DNA from: Aegilops tauschii subsp. strangulata
Taxonomy: Eukaryota; Streptophyta; Magnoliopsida; Poales; Poaceae
NCBI RefSeq assembly: GCF_002575655.3
Contig: NC_053040.3
Coordinates: 462,010,780-462,074,779 of the forward strand
Length of the DNA: 64,000 nucleotides
Direction: 5' to 3'
Positions within the stretch are counted from its first letter, which is position 1, and each line of letters starts with the position of its first letter. The notes beneath the pieces are model-generated. The model was given only the letters and a program-made list of their open reading frames with translations, was not told the origin of the DNA and made no database searches. Positions 47,197 through 58,899 of this stretch are shown one piece after another. The translations under genes were made by a program, and so were the position numbers.

Positions 47197-47569
47197 GAGA
47201 TTATATTGTAAGAGATAATTATTGTATATATATAGCCGGTAGTGTCAGATAGATATACGAGAACTTGTTGTTCGACCAATCTCTCGGAGAAGGAGAGGTG
47301 GTCGATATCACTTCTCTCTGTATGCATATGTTCATGACGATCTTCTGTTTCCTTCATTTGCTTACTAGCTAGCGTGTCTAGTCCTCTCCATACGTATATA
47401 GTACGTAGCGTCGACCAAGCACGGAGATAAGAGAGGACACTTCTCTCTATTAATTAGCTAGCTAACACAATATATGAAACACCTAAATTAACCCCCCAAA
47501 ACCCCCCAACCTCCCCCTTTCAAAAAAAACAAAAACCCCAGCCCCTGAAATGCTGACGCGTGGATGCCT

Positions 47570-47800
47570 ATTGGTCCCGGTTGGTGACACCAACCGGGAC
47601 AAAAGGCTCTGCCTATTGGTCCCGGTTGGTGGCACCAACCGGGACCAAAGGCTCCCCTGCCTGGGCTGGCAGCAGCGGCCACGTGGAGGACCTTCTGTCC
47701 CGGTTCGTGTAAGAACCGGGACTAAAGGGTTAGGGCTTTAGTAACGACCCTTTAGTCCCGGTTCGAAAACCGGGACAAAAGGCCTTACAAACCGGGGTAA
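47570..47800. repeat. CACTA right subterminal repeat array
   Basis: GGTCCCGGTTGGTGRCACCA-type palindromes and single TTTAGTCCCGGTT copies run up to the right terminus, mirroring the left array. Confidence 0.85.
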
Positions 47801-47824
47801 AAGCCCCTTTTCCTACTAGTGGTA

Positions 47825-48925
47825 CCTCAAACCGGCCTCAAATGTCCGGTGCTGACCGGCACCCCTCATATCCAATCCAAAGATGGGGCGGATACGGGGC
47901 GGCCTAGACGACATCGGACCCGATCAACGCTGACCCACCCGACCCTACATATATTCGTCCCTATCCCCTCCCTAGACAAAATTCTAGCCACTTTGCTCCA
48001 CTCCACTCCGCCTTCTAAGCTCCCGTCCGACGATCTTCAGCCTTCCCAGGCATGGCGGGCAGCGAATGTGACTCCGGCTAGTACGGATCCATCGACTGGA
48101 GTGTTGTCCTGTGTGGGACGAAGGAGGCAGGGACCTTCCGCAATGCACTCCACCGCTTCCGGGGGGACTGTGCCCGACCGACGGCCGGATTGTCCGGCCC
48201 GAATTCATTGCGTCAGCGCGTCGGGTGCTCGGATCCTGCAGGCTTGATTATCGCGGTCCTCCTGAGAGGCTTTCAAGCTCCATTTCTCCATCACCGGTCC
48301 GCCGAAGTATGAGTGCTACCAGGACCGGTGTGCCTGCCATGGGAAGAAGAGGATGAGGGTGGTCGAGGCCTGCCTCGTTGCCGACATGGGGGCGGCAGAG
48401 GCGGCGGATCTGCCGACGCGCGCAGATGAGGAAGCCATCTGCGCCCGCATCTTGAAGAAGTAGCAGCGGAGGAACACGTGTATCCTTGTGTGAGAGCAGA
48501 ATTGGGTTGTCGTGCCATGGCCGGACGTCGCCAAGGAGGAGAAGGAACAAAGTCATGGGTCGGATAGCTCCGGGGAAGAGCAGATCCGGCATGATACCTA
48601 ATGTGTTTTCAACCGCTTCTTCCGCGACTGGATGACAAGGGCAAAGGGAAGGGCCAGGGCAGCCGTGGATGATATTCTCCATTGCTAGTATGTAGGGAAA
48701 ACAAACCAAATTTTGATAGTCTGATGGTATGTCCTGATAGAGCAGTCGGGTGATGTGTGTAATGCATTGTTTGCTTGGTTGCATGACTTTGTATGAATTT
48801 GAGGTATGCGATTTGAGGTGTTCGGTTGTTAGAAGAAAAGTTTGAGGTATGACTCTCCATGCCAGTGGACGCTTGTCCACGAGGGCCGGATCTGCAAGTC
48901 CGCTTGTAGATGCTCCTAAGCCCGT
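47825..48925. other. Low-copy DNA, possible decayed coding relic
   Basis: The + strand at 48345-48665 reads as an Ala/Glu/Arg-rich protein (AEAADLPTRADEEAICARIL) broken by stops. The minus strand has a 234-codon open frame (48248-48952) that is probably its shadow. I cannot assign either to a family. Confidence 0.35.
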
Positions 48926-48934
48926 GCTAGCTAG

Positions 48935-49113
48935 GGGTAATGCTAGACCCACGTAAACTTACGTGAGGTTTTTACGTAAAGGCTGATGTGGAGGTAGTTA
49001 ATTGGATGAGGATTAGTGGCTGGGGTCCACCCCGGTTGAAATCAAGGAGGGAGAGGATTTATAGTTAGAAAGATTACGTTATACGTAGTCTGTTTGTAGA
49101 TGGAGCATTATCG
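48935..49113. mobile_element. MITE with 9-bp target duplication
   Basis: Starts GGGTAATGCTAGACCCACGT and ends with the imperfect complement (ATCTACAAACAGACTACG region, ...AGCATTATCG). The nine bases GCTAGCTAG flank both sides (48926-48934 and 49114-49122), which fits Mutator-type elements. 179 bp, non-coding. Confidence 0.78.
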
Positions 49114-49122
49114 GCTAGCTAG

Positions 49123-50065
49123 TATGGTCACACAGTCACGAATATAGTGTCAAAAAAACGCTCTTATATTATGGGACGGAGAAAGTAACAGCTAAGCTTA
49201 GACAATGGCTGGAGACTACAGCAACCCCAAAGAAAGAGAGAGAACTGGACAGGACTCTGCAATCTAAATATGTCGTAGTTGTACTACCAAAAGAGCTGGC
49301 GTTGAATTAGGTGGAATCATAAAATAAAGGAAAATGGAAGCCTAATCAGTAATCACCGCACCACGACGCTGCCGACCTTGCACGGGACAAAACGCACGGA
49401 GATTTCTCCCGAGACTTCGTTGTAATAATATAAAAGCCCCAAAGTATGAGAGGATAAGAAAGAGGTTAAGCAGCAGATAAGCCTTCTTTAAGCATTAAAA
49501 ATTGCGGCTTGACCTTGCGTTACGAGCTGGCTTGTGCTCTAGTCGTTGGTTGGGATCGATTTCGTGGAAGGTGCCACACCTGTGGAGTACCTGTCGTCCT
49601 CGGACCCTTCCCGCCCCCATCAATAGATGCATAATGCATCAAGCAATTAATTTTGATCCGTACGGAGCACTACAAGTTCGGTGAGACGATCCTGTGTATT
49701 GGCGCTGGCTGGCTGGCTGACGGAGGGTGTTCGTTAACGATCATTTCGATCACGGACGTGAGGAAGAGAAGTGATTGACCCGGTGTGGTGTTATAACAAT
49801 TGGCTGCAACTCGGGCTGAGACTCTGTTTGAACAGCAAAATTAAGTGTATTTGTACGTGTATTGTGTAGAAGAAAAAGTGTATGCATATGTGGTGGCATT
49901 GCCTCCATCATGATGATTCAGTATGCTGACGACAACCATGAGTCTACCAGTAGGCCATGGGTTAATGATGGGCTAAGAGCATCTCTAGCCGGGCTGGACC
50001 AAAAGCCCATAGCTCGGGAGCTTAATTAGTGTTTGATAGCTCGTCTTGTTAAGCTAGTGGTTGGC
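49123..50065. other. Low-copy intergenic DNA with a Stowaway fragment
   Basis: Apart from the Stowaway fragment at 49145-49187, I see no element or gene here. Short open frames lack domains. Confidence 0.4.
49145..49187 (-). mobile_element. Stowaway MITE half-element
   Basis: TAGTGTCAAAAAAACGCTCT, then TATATTATGGGACGGAGAAAGTA, is the right half of the common grass Stowaway ending in the complement of CTCCGTCCCATAATATA. The left half is absent. Confidence 0.75.
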
Positions 50066-51070
50066 TTTTTTTTTAAAAAAACCCCATATATTAATTAAGT
50101 AAAAAGGTTATTACAATTGTTCATTATATAATTCGGCCTGCAGGGCAGGACACTATTAAGAAGAATCTCATCAGATCTACTAATAAAGCTAAACATCGCA
50201 ATTTCGTGAACCACCCCATTGGCTAGCCGATTGATTTTCACAATTTTAAAATTCTTACATCCTGAATATACTTAAGGCTTCTTTCTTCAGATCAACGAGA
50301 GGAGACCTGTCAAGCTTCTCATTTGCAAGGAAAGAATGAACAAAAGCGCAATAAATCTCCAGAACAATGGACTGGTGAAGAGTAATACCGATATAAAGGC
50401 TTGCCGGGCATGCACGCAGTTCAGCTTCATTCACGCTGGAACACTGACCCAGAAAGTCCCACGAAGAAATAATAACTTCACCGGATGAGTTTCTAACAAT
50501 CACCCCCACACTGGCGACATTAATACTTTCCACATAACTGGCATCGACATTGATCTTGATATAATCATTTGGGAGAGGTTTCCACAACACATGATCTTGT
50601 ACTGGTGCTGAAACTGATATCACACCTCCCAATTTTCCTTTACCTTTGTTACTGGGAACAACCTCAATAGTGTCGTGACAGGACGTAAAAGAAGACCAAT
50701 AATTGTCCACAAAAATTGCAGAAGCAGCAATAGATTCCTTCCCCTTTCCGAAAATTAAATCATTCCTCAGGTGCCAAGCTCATCAGAAAAGAAACAAAAT
50801 CTGCTCTCGCTGTTGCAAGCTCAAGTGATCCAACAAAATCAAAAGCCAATGGTCCCGAGAATTTTCAACAATTCTTCATCAGGAATATTCCATGACTCTC
50901 TCAAAGCCAATCACAAAGCACGGGCCTTTGAACAAGTAACGAGAGCATGAAAAGAGCTTTCATCTTCTACTCCACAAATAGAGCACATACCCGAAGTAAT
51001 ATGGTGGTGTTTAACTCTATTAGTCTGGACCGCCAAGCTATCGGATGCGGCACGCCATGCAAAGATCCTT

Positions 51071-51446
51071 TGTTGGAGTTGTGTCGAATATAGTGTACAA
51101 GGTAGGTTACAGTTGGACTTGTAGTAGTATTGTGTTTAGATAGGATATGGAGTCGTGTCCTAGTAGGACACTTGTATCCTAGGCCTCTCATATATAGCGG
51201 GGCTAGACACACGATGTAACCTATGCCAACATAATAGCACCGGAACGCAGGGGAAGCCGGCGGCATGTGCCGGTGTCCTGGGTGACCGGGTGCGGTATTG
51301 TAGCGGTGTCATTGGGAGGAGCGCCCATAGTCAGGCCCCGGGGATGTAGCCATATCGGTGAACCTCGTTAACAAATCTCGATGTCGTGCTTGTGTGATTG
51401 TTTGGTCCTTGGATGATCGACGTAGTGCCTCGGATTTATTTTAACA
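51071..51446 (+). repeat. Left LTR of the 2.65-kb element
   Basis: TGTTGGAGTTGTGTCGAATA ... TTTTAACA, 376 bp, nearly identical to 53345-53717. Confidence 0.88.
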
Positions 51447-53344
51447 AGTGGTATCATGAGCAAGGTTTAAAGAAGGTCGCAGTTGTCGATCTGGAGGAAG
51501 GATCGGGTTTGAGATGCAGCCAGTAGCGGCGTGGTTCTCAGCAAGATTGGAAAAGGCAAATCAGAATACAGGCGACGAGACTTGCAGCAAACAGGACGTG
51601 TGGCGATCGATCTGCTGATCGTATAGGCAGGCGCGTGCGTGCATGGCAGCGTGAGGCGAGACGTGCGGCGGTCGATCAGATGGATCGATCGGGCGAGCGT
51701 CATGCGACGCACTCGAGTTGCGGCAGCAGCGACGTGATCCAGTGGATGGCCGACCTAGTGAGGCTGCCCGAGCTGGGCTGATGCTAAGGCCCATGGAGCA
51801 TCACGGTGCAAAAGAGGGTCATGTTGGGCGCTTTGGATGTGCAGGTCTGTTGTGTACATGCATGAGATTTGTTTTGAGAAAAAAAATAGGGACCGAGTCC
51901 CTGGAGGTAGCGGCCTCTCGTTGCGACGCGGAAGGAGGCAGACCGAATCGGGAAAGAGAAAATCTATCATGGTTCGCATCCATCAAGGAGAATAGGACAA
52001 GGCAAAAGCTAGCATTCGGAGTTGGGCTTAGGAGCTACGCCACGTGAGAAGAGACCAGAGTTTTGGAATTGCTATTAGTACGCGGAGGCTGTTCGGGCAC
52101 TTGGGCATCACGCCGGTAGCTCGGATAATTTTTCATAGGGTCAGCTATACGAAGAATCATGCGCCAACGGGTACTTGATTTAAGGTGGAAAAATTCGACG
52201 GACTAGAAACCTTGGGTTATGGCAGACAAAGGTGAAAGATTTGTTGGCACAACAAGGATGCTTGAAGGCGTTGTGGGAAGCCGTGTCAGCTGAGATGGAA
52301 TTATCATATGATGGATGAAAATTCATGAAAGACGATTTAGGAGCCTCGAGCGTGTCATGCAGCCGGAATAGTTCGGCTGGGTCGGACTGGACAGTCTGAC
52401 AGGATCGACGCAAGTCGGTTGGTACAGAAGACGGTGGTGGGATCGGCCATGACGACATAGGAGTGTGATGCTGATGGTGACCGGATTCTGGGCGTGGAAC
52501 ACGTGGCACAGGCCCGAGCGCTTCTGTGGCTTCGAGAAGACTATGGCACGGGATTGATTCAGGGTGGTGTACACACGAAGCTTGAAGTCAACGGGGCGCG
52601 AGGGTGGACTGATCATCTACCATGGAGTCATGTTGAATGTGGAGCTGGATTGAGGGGCTACGGTGTAAGGATCCAGAGAATCGAAGCCTATTCAGCGGGA
52701 AAAAGCGAGTGACATGCAGTTCGGACTGGAGCCCAGTGGTCTGATGGAAGCGTGAAACTCGTCATCGGTCAGTGATGATCGGTGGTACTCTGCAGTGGGG
52801 GTTGAGTGGTGTGGGTTCGCGACCCTTGAGACTCGACCGGGACAGCGGAGGCTCGACGCGGTAATAGCGGCGAGGCGTGCGGTATGCACGGGACATGAAG
52901 ACGGGTCAGGGCTCTGGTGGTCATACATGTGGTGAGACAACTGCGAATTTGACTCGGGATGACTACAAGCAATAGTGAAATTCCTTCAAGTTTTAGACAG
53001 GCGGTCAAGAAAGGAGCAGTGATGTTGAGTTCAGGTAACTCTTATATGTGTGACACCTAATATGTGAGTTGTTTACTTTCACGCAGGTCAGTGATCGGTG
53101 TGTGATGATGTTGACGGATACTCTAAAAGTTGGGAGCACAGACTAGAGTAACAACAAGGAACTTAATTTTTCTCGAGCATTGACTGTGATCAAGAAAAAC
53201 GCGGAACTACAAGTTGGAGGTGGAGTCACATGGAGTCTTTGGAGTAGCAGCGGTGCTCACGGGATAACTTCAAGTCCAATGTACATGGAAGTTTGACGCA
53301 TGGACAAATCCAGGATGGTGGAGTATATCCGCCAAGGTGGAGTT

Positions 53345-53717
53345 TGTTGGAGTTGTGTCGAATATAGTGTACAAGATAGGTTACAGTTGGACTTGTAGTA
53401 CTATTGTGTTTAGATAGGATATGGAGTCGTGTCCTAGTAGGGCACTTGTATCCTAGGCCTCTCATATATAGCGGGGCTAGACACACGATGTAACCTATGT
53501 CAACATAATAGCACCGGAACGCAGGGGAAGCCGGCGGCATGTGCCGGTGTCCAGGGCGGCCGGGTGCAGTATTGTAGCGGTGTCATGGGGAGGAGCGCCC
53601 ATAGTCAGGCCCCGGGGATGTAGCCATCGGTGAACCTCGTAACAAATCTCGGTGTCGTGCTTGTGTGATTGTTTGGTCCTTGGATGATCGACGGAGTGCC
53701 TCGGATTTATTCTAACA
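53345..53717 (+). repeat. Right LTR of the 2.65-kb element
   Basis: TGTTGGAGTTGTGTCGAATA ... TTCTAACA, 373 bp. It differs from the left copy by roughly a dozen bases and small gaps. Confidence 0.88.
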
Positions 53718-54138
53718 ATTTTCTAAGGAATGTTAGCTTCCCAAATTAGATTCCAAGGCATTCTTTCTCCATTTGGTTCGCCACTTGTCCCACTTTATCC
53801 TGACTGTCCTTCAACTTAAGCACAAATTTGTATGCACTTTTTTACAGAAAATATACCTTTTTCTCATGGTGCCATGCAATAAAATCCCAATCCCCAAAGG
53901 CGTGAATATGAATCTTAAGAATCACCAATAACCGATTTGAGCTCGTTAACCATAACGAGTTTAGAGAACGAGATAATGAGCTTCACGAGTAGCTCGTTAA
54001 GTTTACTAGTACAACACAAACACATATTCTTATCTTGGATGACAACATTTCATGGCACCCTTAACCATCTACTCAATCTGATCAACCCATCATAACTCAT
54101 AGGAGACAAGAAACTAGCGCACCTACGAGTTTGTAGCT

Positions 54139-54775
54139 GGTGCGTCTTCACGTTGCTTCATGGGATTGAACAGCCGTGCCCCTGAAGGCTCTGTCACGTT
54201 GCTTTCCACCCAAAAGTCATTTTTCTGGTTGAAAAGGGCCATCTTTAACATTTTTTTTATCCTGCATGGTTGACATCATTAACGTTGACGCGTGAGCTAA
54301 CTGCACTACTTGTCCGTCAGTAAGATTGATCTCATCAAGATTCAACTATTTTCCCTCGAAAGAAGTAGCTATTTCTCTATCGTTTTGCTGCTACGAATGC
54401 ACGCAGAGACAAAAACAAGATACGACAAGTTATACGTCCATTTGTACTAACTACTACTACATGACTAGATAACTAGTCCTAGTTTGTTTCTTCGTAAACT
54501 CCGGCCTACATAGTTGTGCCGCCGCCTTCGTTAGGCCAAGTACACTAGCTAGGCTAGGACAGATGTTTGGATATGACAGCTCCATCAACCATCCATTTTC
54601 CACACCTATTCCTCCACAAGATCCAACCTAAGCGTGCCTTGCCGACTGCCGCCTAGCTCACATGACACAAACCAAACTTTGGAACTTCCAGATGGAACAT
54701 GGAAGCTAGGGCGCATCGACCGGCGAGGCAAGAAACTGGACTCGCGTATTAGATAAGGCAGGCTAGCTTGTTTTG
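54139..54775 (+). repeat. Segmental duplication, copy B (promoter-like block)
   Basis: Matches 3412-4108 in order and orientation. No coding frame. Downstream the sequence differs completely from the B3-like gene found after copy A. Confidence 0.8.
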
Positions 54776-55201
54776 TGCGAATAATTGGCCAGCCAAGGAA
54801 ATAATATCCTTCCGTTCCATTCTATACATATGCATGCATGCGCTTGGACATATTAGTTGATAGGATATGCAATGATGCAAGGCTAAGGCTTGCTCTTGTT
54901 TAACATGACATTGGCCAAGAAACTCTTATTTCAGACGACCACGCCAATATGGGTGGTCCATCCCGAGAACACGACAGCTGATCAGAGTAGATGCTTCTGG
55001 TGAGAAGATGGCATATATAATTGATGATCGGCCAGCGTTGTCCAGAGCAAGCAACATGGTACGTAATAATCCGTTGAGCATGTGTGTGTGTGAGTGTGAC
55101 CTAGGCGAGTGTTTGTGTTGTGCAAGCATGCGCTAAGCATATTACGCCTGCATGCTACGCGCCAATCGGACGAGGAGATGGCATATGCTCCACGATGATG
55201 C
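54776..55201 (+). promoter_or_regulatory. Possible truncated promoter and first exon
   Basis: TATATAA at 55014-55020 stands about 35 bases before an ATG at 55055. That ATG is followed at once by GTACGTAA, which could be a 5' splice site. The stretch is then cut by the Copia element at 55202. No protein can be assigned. This could be the promoter of a gene whose body was lost or lies beyond the window. Confidence 0.3.
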
Positions 55202-55389
55202 TGTTGAGAAATAAAAGCATGTGATCAATTGTATGGGAGGGATGCCTCCCAAAGAGGTGTCTGTTGGGGAAAGAGGTGTCTCCCCAACATACCCCTTCAC
55301 CATGTATATAAGTGGGTCTCCCACATTGCAATGGAACGAGTGGATCATTTGAACTCTTCATGTGTCTCTTTTACTTTCACTCTATAATA
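55202..55389 (+). repeat. Left LTR of the short-LTR Copia element
   Basis: Starts TGTTGAGAAATAAAAGCATG and ends CACTCTATAATA. TATA box at 55305-55310. An internal GAGGTGTCT motif is doubled. Confidence 0.9.
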
Positions 55390-57784
55390 CGTTATCAGCA
55401 CATAGCCTCTACTGAGAGCAATCTGGCCAAGACAACGGCGGTTACACACGCCACGGCCCTCTCAAGCAACGACGGCGCGGATCACAGGAAGATCGATTCC
55501 ATCCAGCGCGAGATGCATTTTTGATGCCGCACTCAGTGTTGTGCGGCACGAAGCCATGGCGATTTGATCGGCATTTAGCCAGTTCACAACGAGTTCGCGT
55601 GTAGAAGGGAATTAATCAATCAAGCGGTTTCCAATACATGACGATGATTCCGTTTTGTCTTCTTGTGATCAATCAATTGATTTCTCTTGTACGCACATGC
55701 AATCGCATGCAGATGCAGGATCGATTTCAACCAAGCGGTTGCTACAAGAAGAGAACCGAACGCGGAGCGGGCGCTCGTGCCCGAGACTTTCCGGCAGCGG
55801 CTTCCGGCGCCGTCCGCTACTGTTGACTTCGAGCGGCCGTGGCCCTAGGGCAGCAAAAGCACGCGATGGCTTGGTTGACTACGCAAGGACATGCAGCGGC
55901 AACACCATGGAGCATGCATGCATCCGTACATGAGATTAATCATGGGAATGTTGATTTCGTTTGTCTTCTTGTGATTAAGGAATACGGAGAATCTTGGGTT
56001 TTCCTGCAGAATTGCTTAGTTTTCGGCTTTCCGCTAAGAGGAAAACTCCGTCCAACCGGCAGTTACATATGCTCGCGGCGGCCGGAGTCGTCGTATTGCA
56101 TTCGCATTAGGCAAACGAAGGCCTCTGATGGCTGATGCGGATCAATTTGACGCGGTGCTTCTACAACAGATTGGGATTAGTCAATAGATTGCTTAACCAG
56201 TGATCTTCCAATTAATTTTCTCCTGTAAATCTACTGCCATGTGAGCACGTACAGAAGGAGAAAACAAGAAGGAACTCAAACATTGGAATCCATCGATTCC
56301 AAGGAGGAGAAAAAGATCATGGCGTTGATGCGCCTCATAATCACGACGAAGATTGCTACCCGCCCAGCGCGTGATGTAGCGTCGTCGGACACGCGCCGGA
56401 CGAATTGTGGTGGCATAAGGCGTCATCAGGTTAGCCCTGAAGCTTATCCCAATTTGCTGCTAAGCCTCGGGCGATCATGGGACTTTGTAGTTTAGCCTCT
56501 GGCTTGCTATTTTCAGCACTTTAACCGTAAGGTTATTGTTATTTGCGTTTTATGCCCCAGACTTCAGAGCAAATATACATGATAGACCCTCGGGTCTTAC
56601 TAAATTGCATAATAGTTGACTATGCATCATTTTACATCATGTAAAATGACCATTTGAGACCCCAAAAGTCCTCATATATGTTGTACAAGTATGTCTATAC
56701 TTCTGCATTTTTTTGTATTACATAAGTAATACTGTTGCAAAGCAATATGTTGGTTCCATTATTCACGAATATGGAATTTGCTTGCAAATTTGGAAACATG
56801 AGGTAGTGAAGTGTATGACACTGCTGCCTGACTATGTCAAATTTACATTTGTCACAAGGAATCGACAAATGGTACTCACTGCTTAATTGCAGATTATGCA
56901 ATGTTATTGTGAGGTCTATATTATGTCATTTTTGACATAATGACCACCTTCAATTTTGCGCACAACTTATGGATTGCATTATGGCAACGAATTAATTTCG
57001 TTCACAACTGCGAGGTCTACACCACACTATGTCGTGATCACCTTCAATGTGTTTTAATTAACATAAGGTTGTGAGATGCTCCATAAGAGTGAGGTCTACA
57101 CTACTTAGTAGTGATTATCTCCATTTGTTCAAAGCAAAAGTGAAGGCACAAAATTAATGACATAGCAATTATGAGGCCTACACCGCTGGTGCCTACCTTC
57201 ATGATAATTTTCCAAATACTTGTCAATTTCACAGCATTTGTCATTGGTTGTGACTATAGTGTCACATACTCCATCAGGAGATGAATCCAAGGCATTGGTG
57301 ACTATGCTGCATATTATTCTATGAAGAGAATTATGCAAAACACTTGCATATTTTGGTGATTACCTTCCATGCATACACAACTTATGAGACGCCATCATAG
57401 CTATAAATTAAGTTTCATGCACAGCTGAGAGGTTTATGCCATTTTTTTGGTGACTACCTTCATGTGTTATAAATAACATATGGTTGTGGGGGCTATGATC
57501 AATGGGAACTGTCCATAAGAGTGAGGCACCACTAGGTGGGGTCGGCTACCTCTATGTGTTTTACGAAAATTAAAGGCTTGTCCCTTTTGAGGTGACTACC
57601 TTTAATTTGAATATCTACACCACATTGTGGTGTTCTTCTGGAAGGCTTGCCCTATGAATCACTAAGAATCACCGTGACCATGATTATGCTTAGCCATAGC
57701 ATTTTCATCCTATTTAATTTACTGAAGGTAAATTAATGCATGAGTATTTTATGCATCATATGGCTGACCTTTTCGAAAGGTAAT
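55390..57784 (+). other. Leader of the short-LTR Copia element
   Basis: Non-coding. From about 56910 to 57620 an irregular repeat recurs about six times (GAGGTCTACACC..., GTGACTACCTTCA, ATAACATAAGGTTGTG). The first part has two related stretches with GTTTTGTCTTCTTGTGAT (55650 and 55955). Confidence 0.6.
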
Positions 57785-58560
57785 GCGATGCGATGACATT
57801 AGGTGGGAATAATTATTTGACATGGGTCGTGGACATAGTGATCTTGTTGACCCATGGCCTTGTGGCCATTAAGACTCCACCTGCAGAGAATGTCATGGCT
57901 ATTTATAAATAGCTAAAATGTGCATATTTGCATTTATGTGACATCGCAATGACTCGGTTTTTAAACTGAGTATGTATGGATAATGAATATCCATTTTCCC
58001 TCTAAGGCTTCATTGAGGCGAGATATATTGTTATAAGCATCACACGAATGATTATTCATTCGTATTAAGGACTTCAAGTCTGTTGAGGCTTATTATTCTG
58101 CTGTCTATAAATCAACACTAAGTTGAGATTATGTGATAAGGCGGCTTCAGATACATATCTGACTATAAGTCCTTACTGCACTTTACGTTCTCCTAGGATG
58201 GTAAACAGAAATACCATCTTTGTTACAGGTTGCAATGCCTGAAATTCACGCTAGTACTCTTAGTACTAAGCAATAGTGGTTAGAGAACCACGAGGAGTTG
58301 AATGTAAAGTGAAGAGAGAAAAAAAATGACAAGCAGAAATTGAGTGTATATCTCAAAAGGGAATGGATCATTTAATTTAAATGATCATAATGACAACTTT
58401 CAAGTTTGTCAAAATGGTGGTTTTACGAAATGTCGTACTAATGATTACCAATCGGTCAAGTATTGGGTTGAATCATACCACCGGCTCACTGGAGGCAAAC
58501 GATTTTAATGGGATAAGTTTGAAGTTCTACTTCAAAAGGAAACAACCAGAGAACATTCTG
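57785..58560 (+). pseudogene. Copia gag remnant
   Basis: Reading along the + strand gives MTLGGNNYLTWVVDIVI, AIKTPPAENVMAIYK, LRLCDKAASD and similar gag-like pieces separated by many stops. The order and position directly after the leader support gag of this Copia family, although no zinc knuckle is visible. Confidence 0.62.
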
Positions 58561-58899
58561 GCATGATAGAAGGAGAATAGACTCCTCTATATTGATGATA
58601 TGCTTGTGGAATGATATTCCAAAGATATTTTGGAGATCTCGTGTAGTCCCCTAGTTATCCTTAAATATCATTGGCCTATAATTGTACTACTACATATAGT
58701 ATAAATTGAAACATCTTGTCCCTCGGACATGATAGTTGAGATAACTGAGTGTATGAATTAGTTTATACTCAATCTTGTTGCATATATAATAATTTTTCCT
58801 CCTTTGTCATTATGATATTGGACGATTAGAGCAATTATTGACAATTCTGTTGGCTACAACTTGACAAGTTGCAATATTCCCAACAATCATCAGATTGTT

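Larger units (their letters stand above)
34670..47821 (+). mobile_element. Complete CACTA (En/Spm) DNA transposon, 13.15 kb
   Basis: The left end is CACTAGTAGAAAACTGGGCT and the right end is the inverted CACTAGTAGGAAAAGGGGCT. The host trinucleotide GTA is duplicated outside both (34667-34669 and 47822-47824). Subterminal arrays of TTTAGTCCCGGTT in both orientations occupy 34700-34925 and 47570-47800. Inside are three + strand coding units: a small two-exon protein, a TNP2 transposase pseudogene and a seven-exon Transposase_24/ULP1-type gene. Two related promoter cassettes precede the transcription units. The length and layout match large autonomous plant CACTA elements. The transposase is disabled by two lesions, so this copy could move only if transposase came from elsewhere. 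Confidence 0.96.
51071..53717 (+). mobile_element. Non-autonomous LTR retrotransposon (2.65 kb, non-coding)
   Basis: Two LTRs of 376 and 373 bp flank 1.9 kb without any credible gene. AGTGGTATCATGAGC directly after the left LTR is a primer-binding site of the TGGTATCAGAGC type. A purine-rich AAGGTGGAG precedes the right LTR. It interrupts the zf-RVT motif of the LINE-type remnant. Flanking pentamers differ (TCCTT and ATTTT), so the ends may have been changed by recombination or mutation. The element fits the small LARD/TRIM-like class that depends on other elements. Confidence 0.85.
50066..53880 (-). pseudogene. LINE-type RT/RNase H gene remnant, split by an LTR element
   Basis: On the minus strand the reading order is as follows. 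A zf-RVT-like segment (53880 to 53718: WHHEKK, KSAYKFVLKL, then the start of the IP-K-VRIFAWR motif) is interrupted by the 51071-53717 insertion. It resumes at 51070 as RIFAWRAASDSLAVQTNRVK with CSICGVEDESSFHALVTC. After several stops, an RNase H (RVT_3-like) segment follows (50710-50255: KINVDASY, VIVRNSSGEVI, NEAELRA). A run of nine T at 50066-50074 is the complement of a poly(A) tail. This order is that of plant non-LTR elements or similar reverse-transcriptase genes. The polymerase part is missing upstream. Confidence 0.75.

Noticed and set aside
48248..48952. 234-codon open frame on the minus strand
   Set aside because: It has no recognisable domain, and the + strand shows a more protein-like but broken reading, so it is probably a shadow.
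51066..53722. Target duplication of the 2.65-kb LTR element
   Set aside because: The flanking pentamers TCCTT and ATTTT do not match, so I do not claim a duplication.
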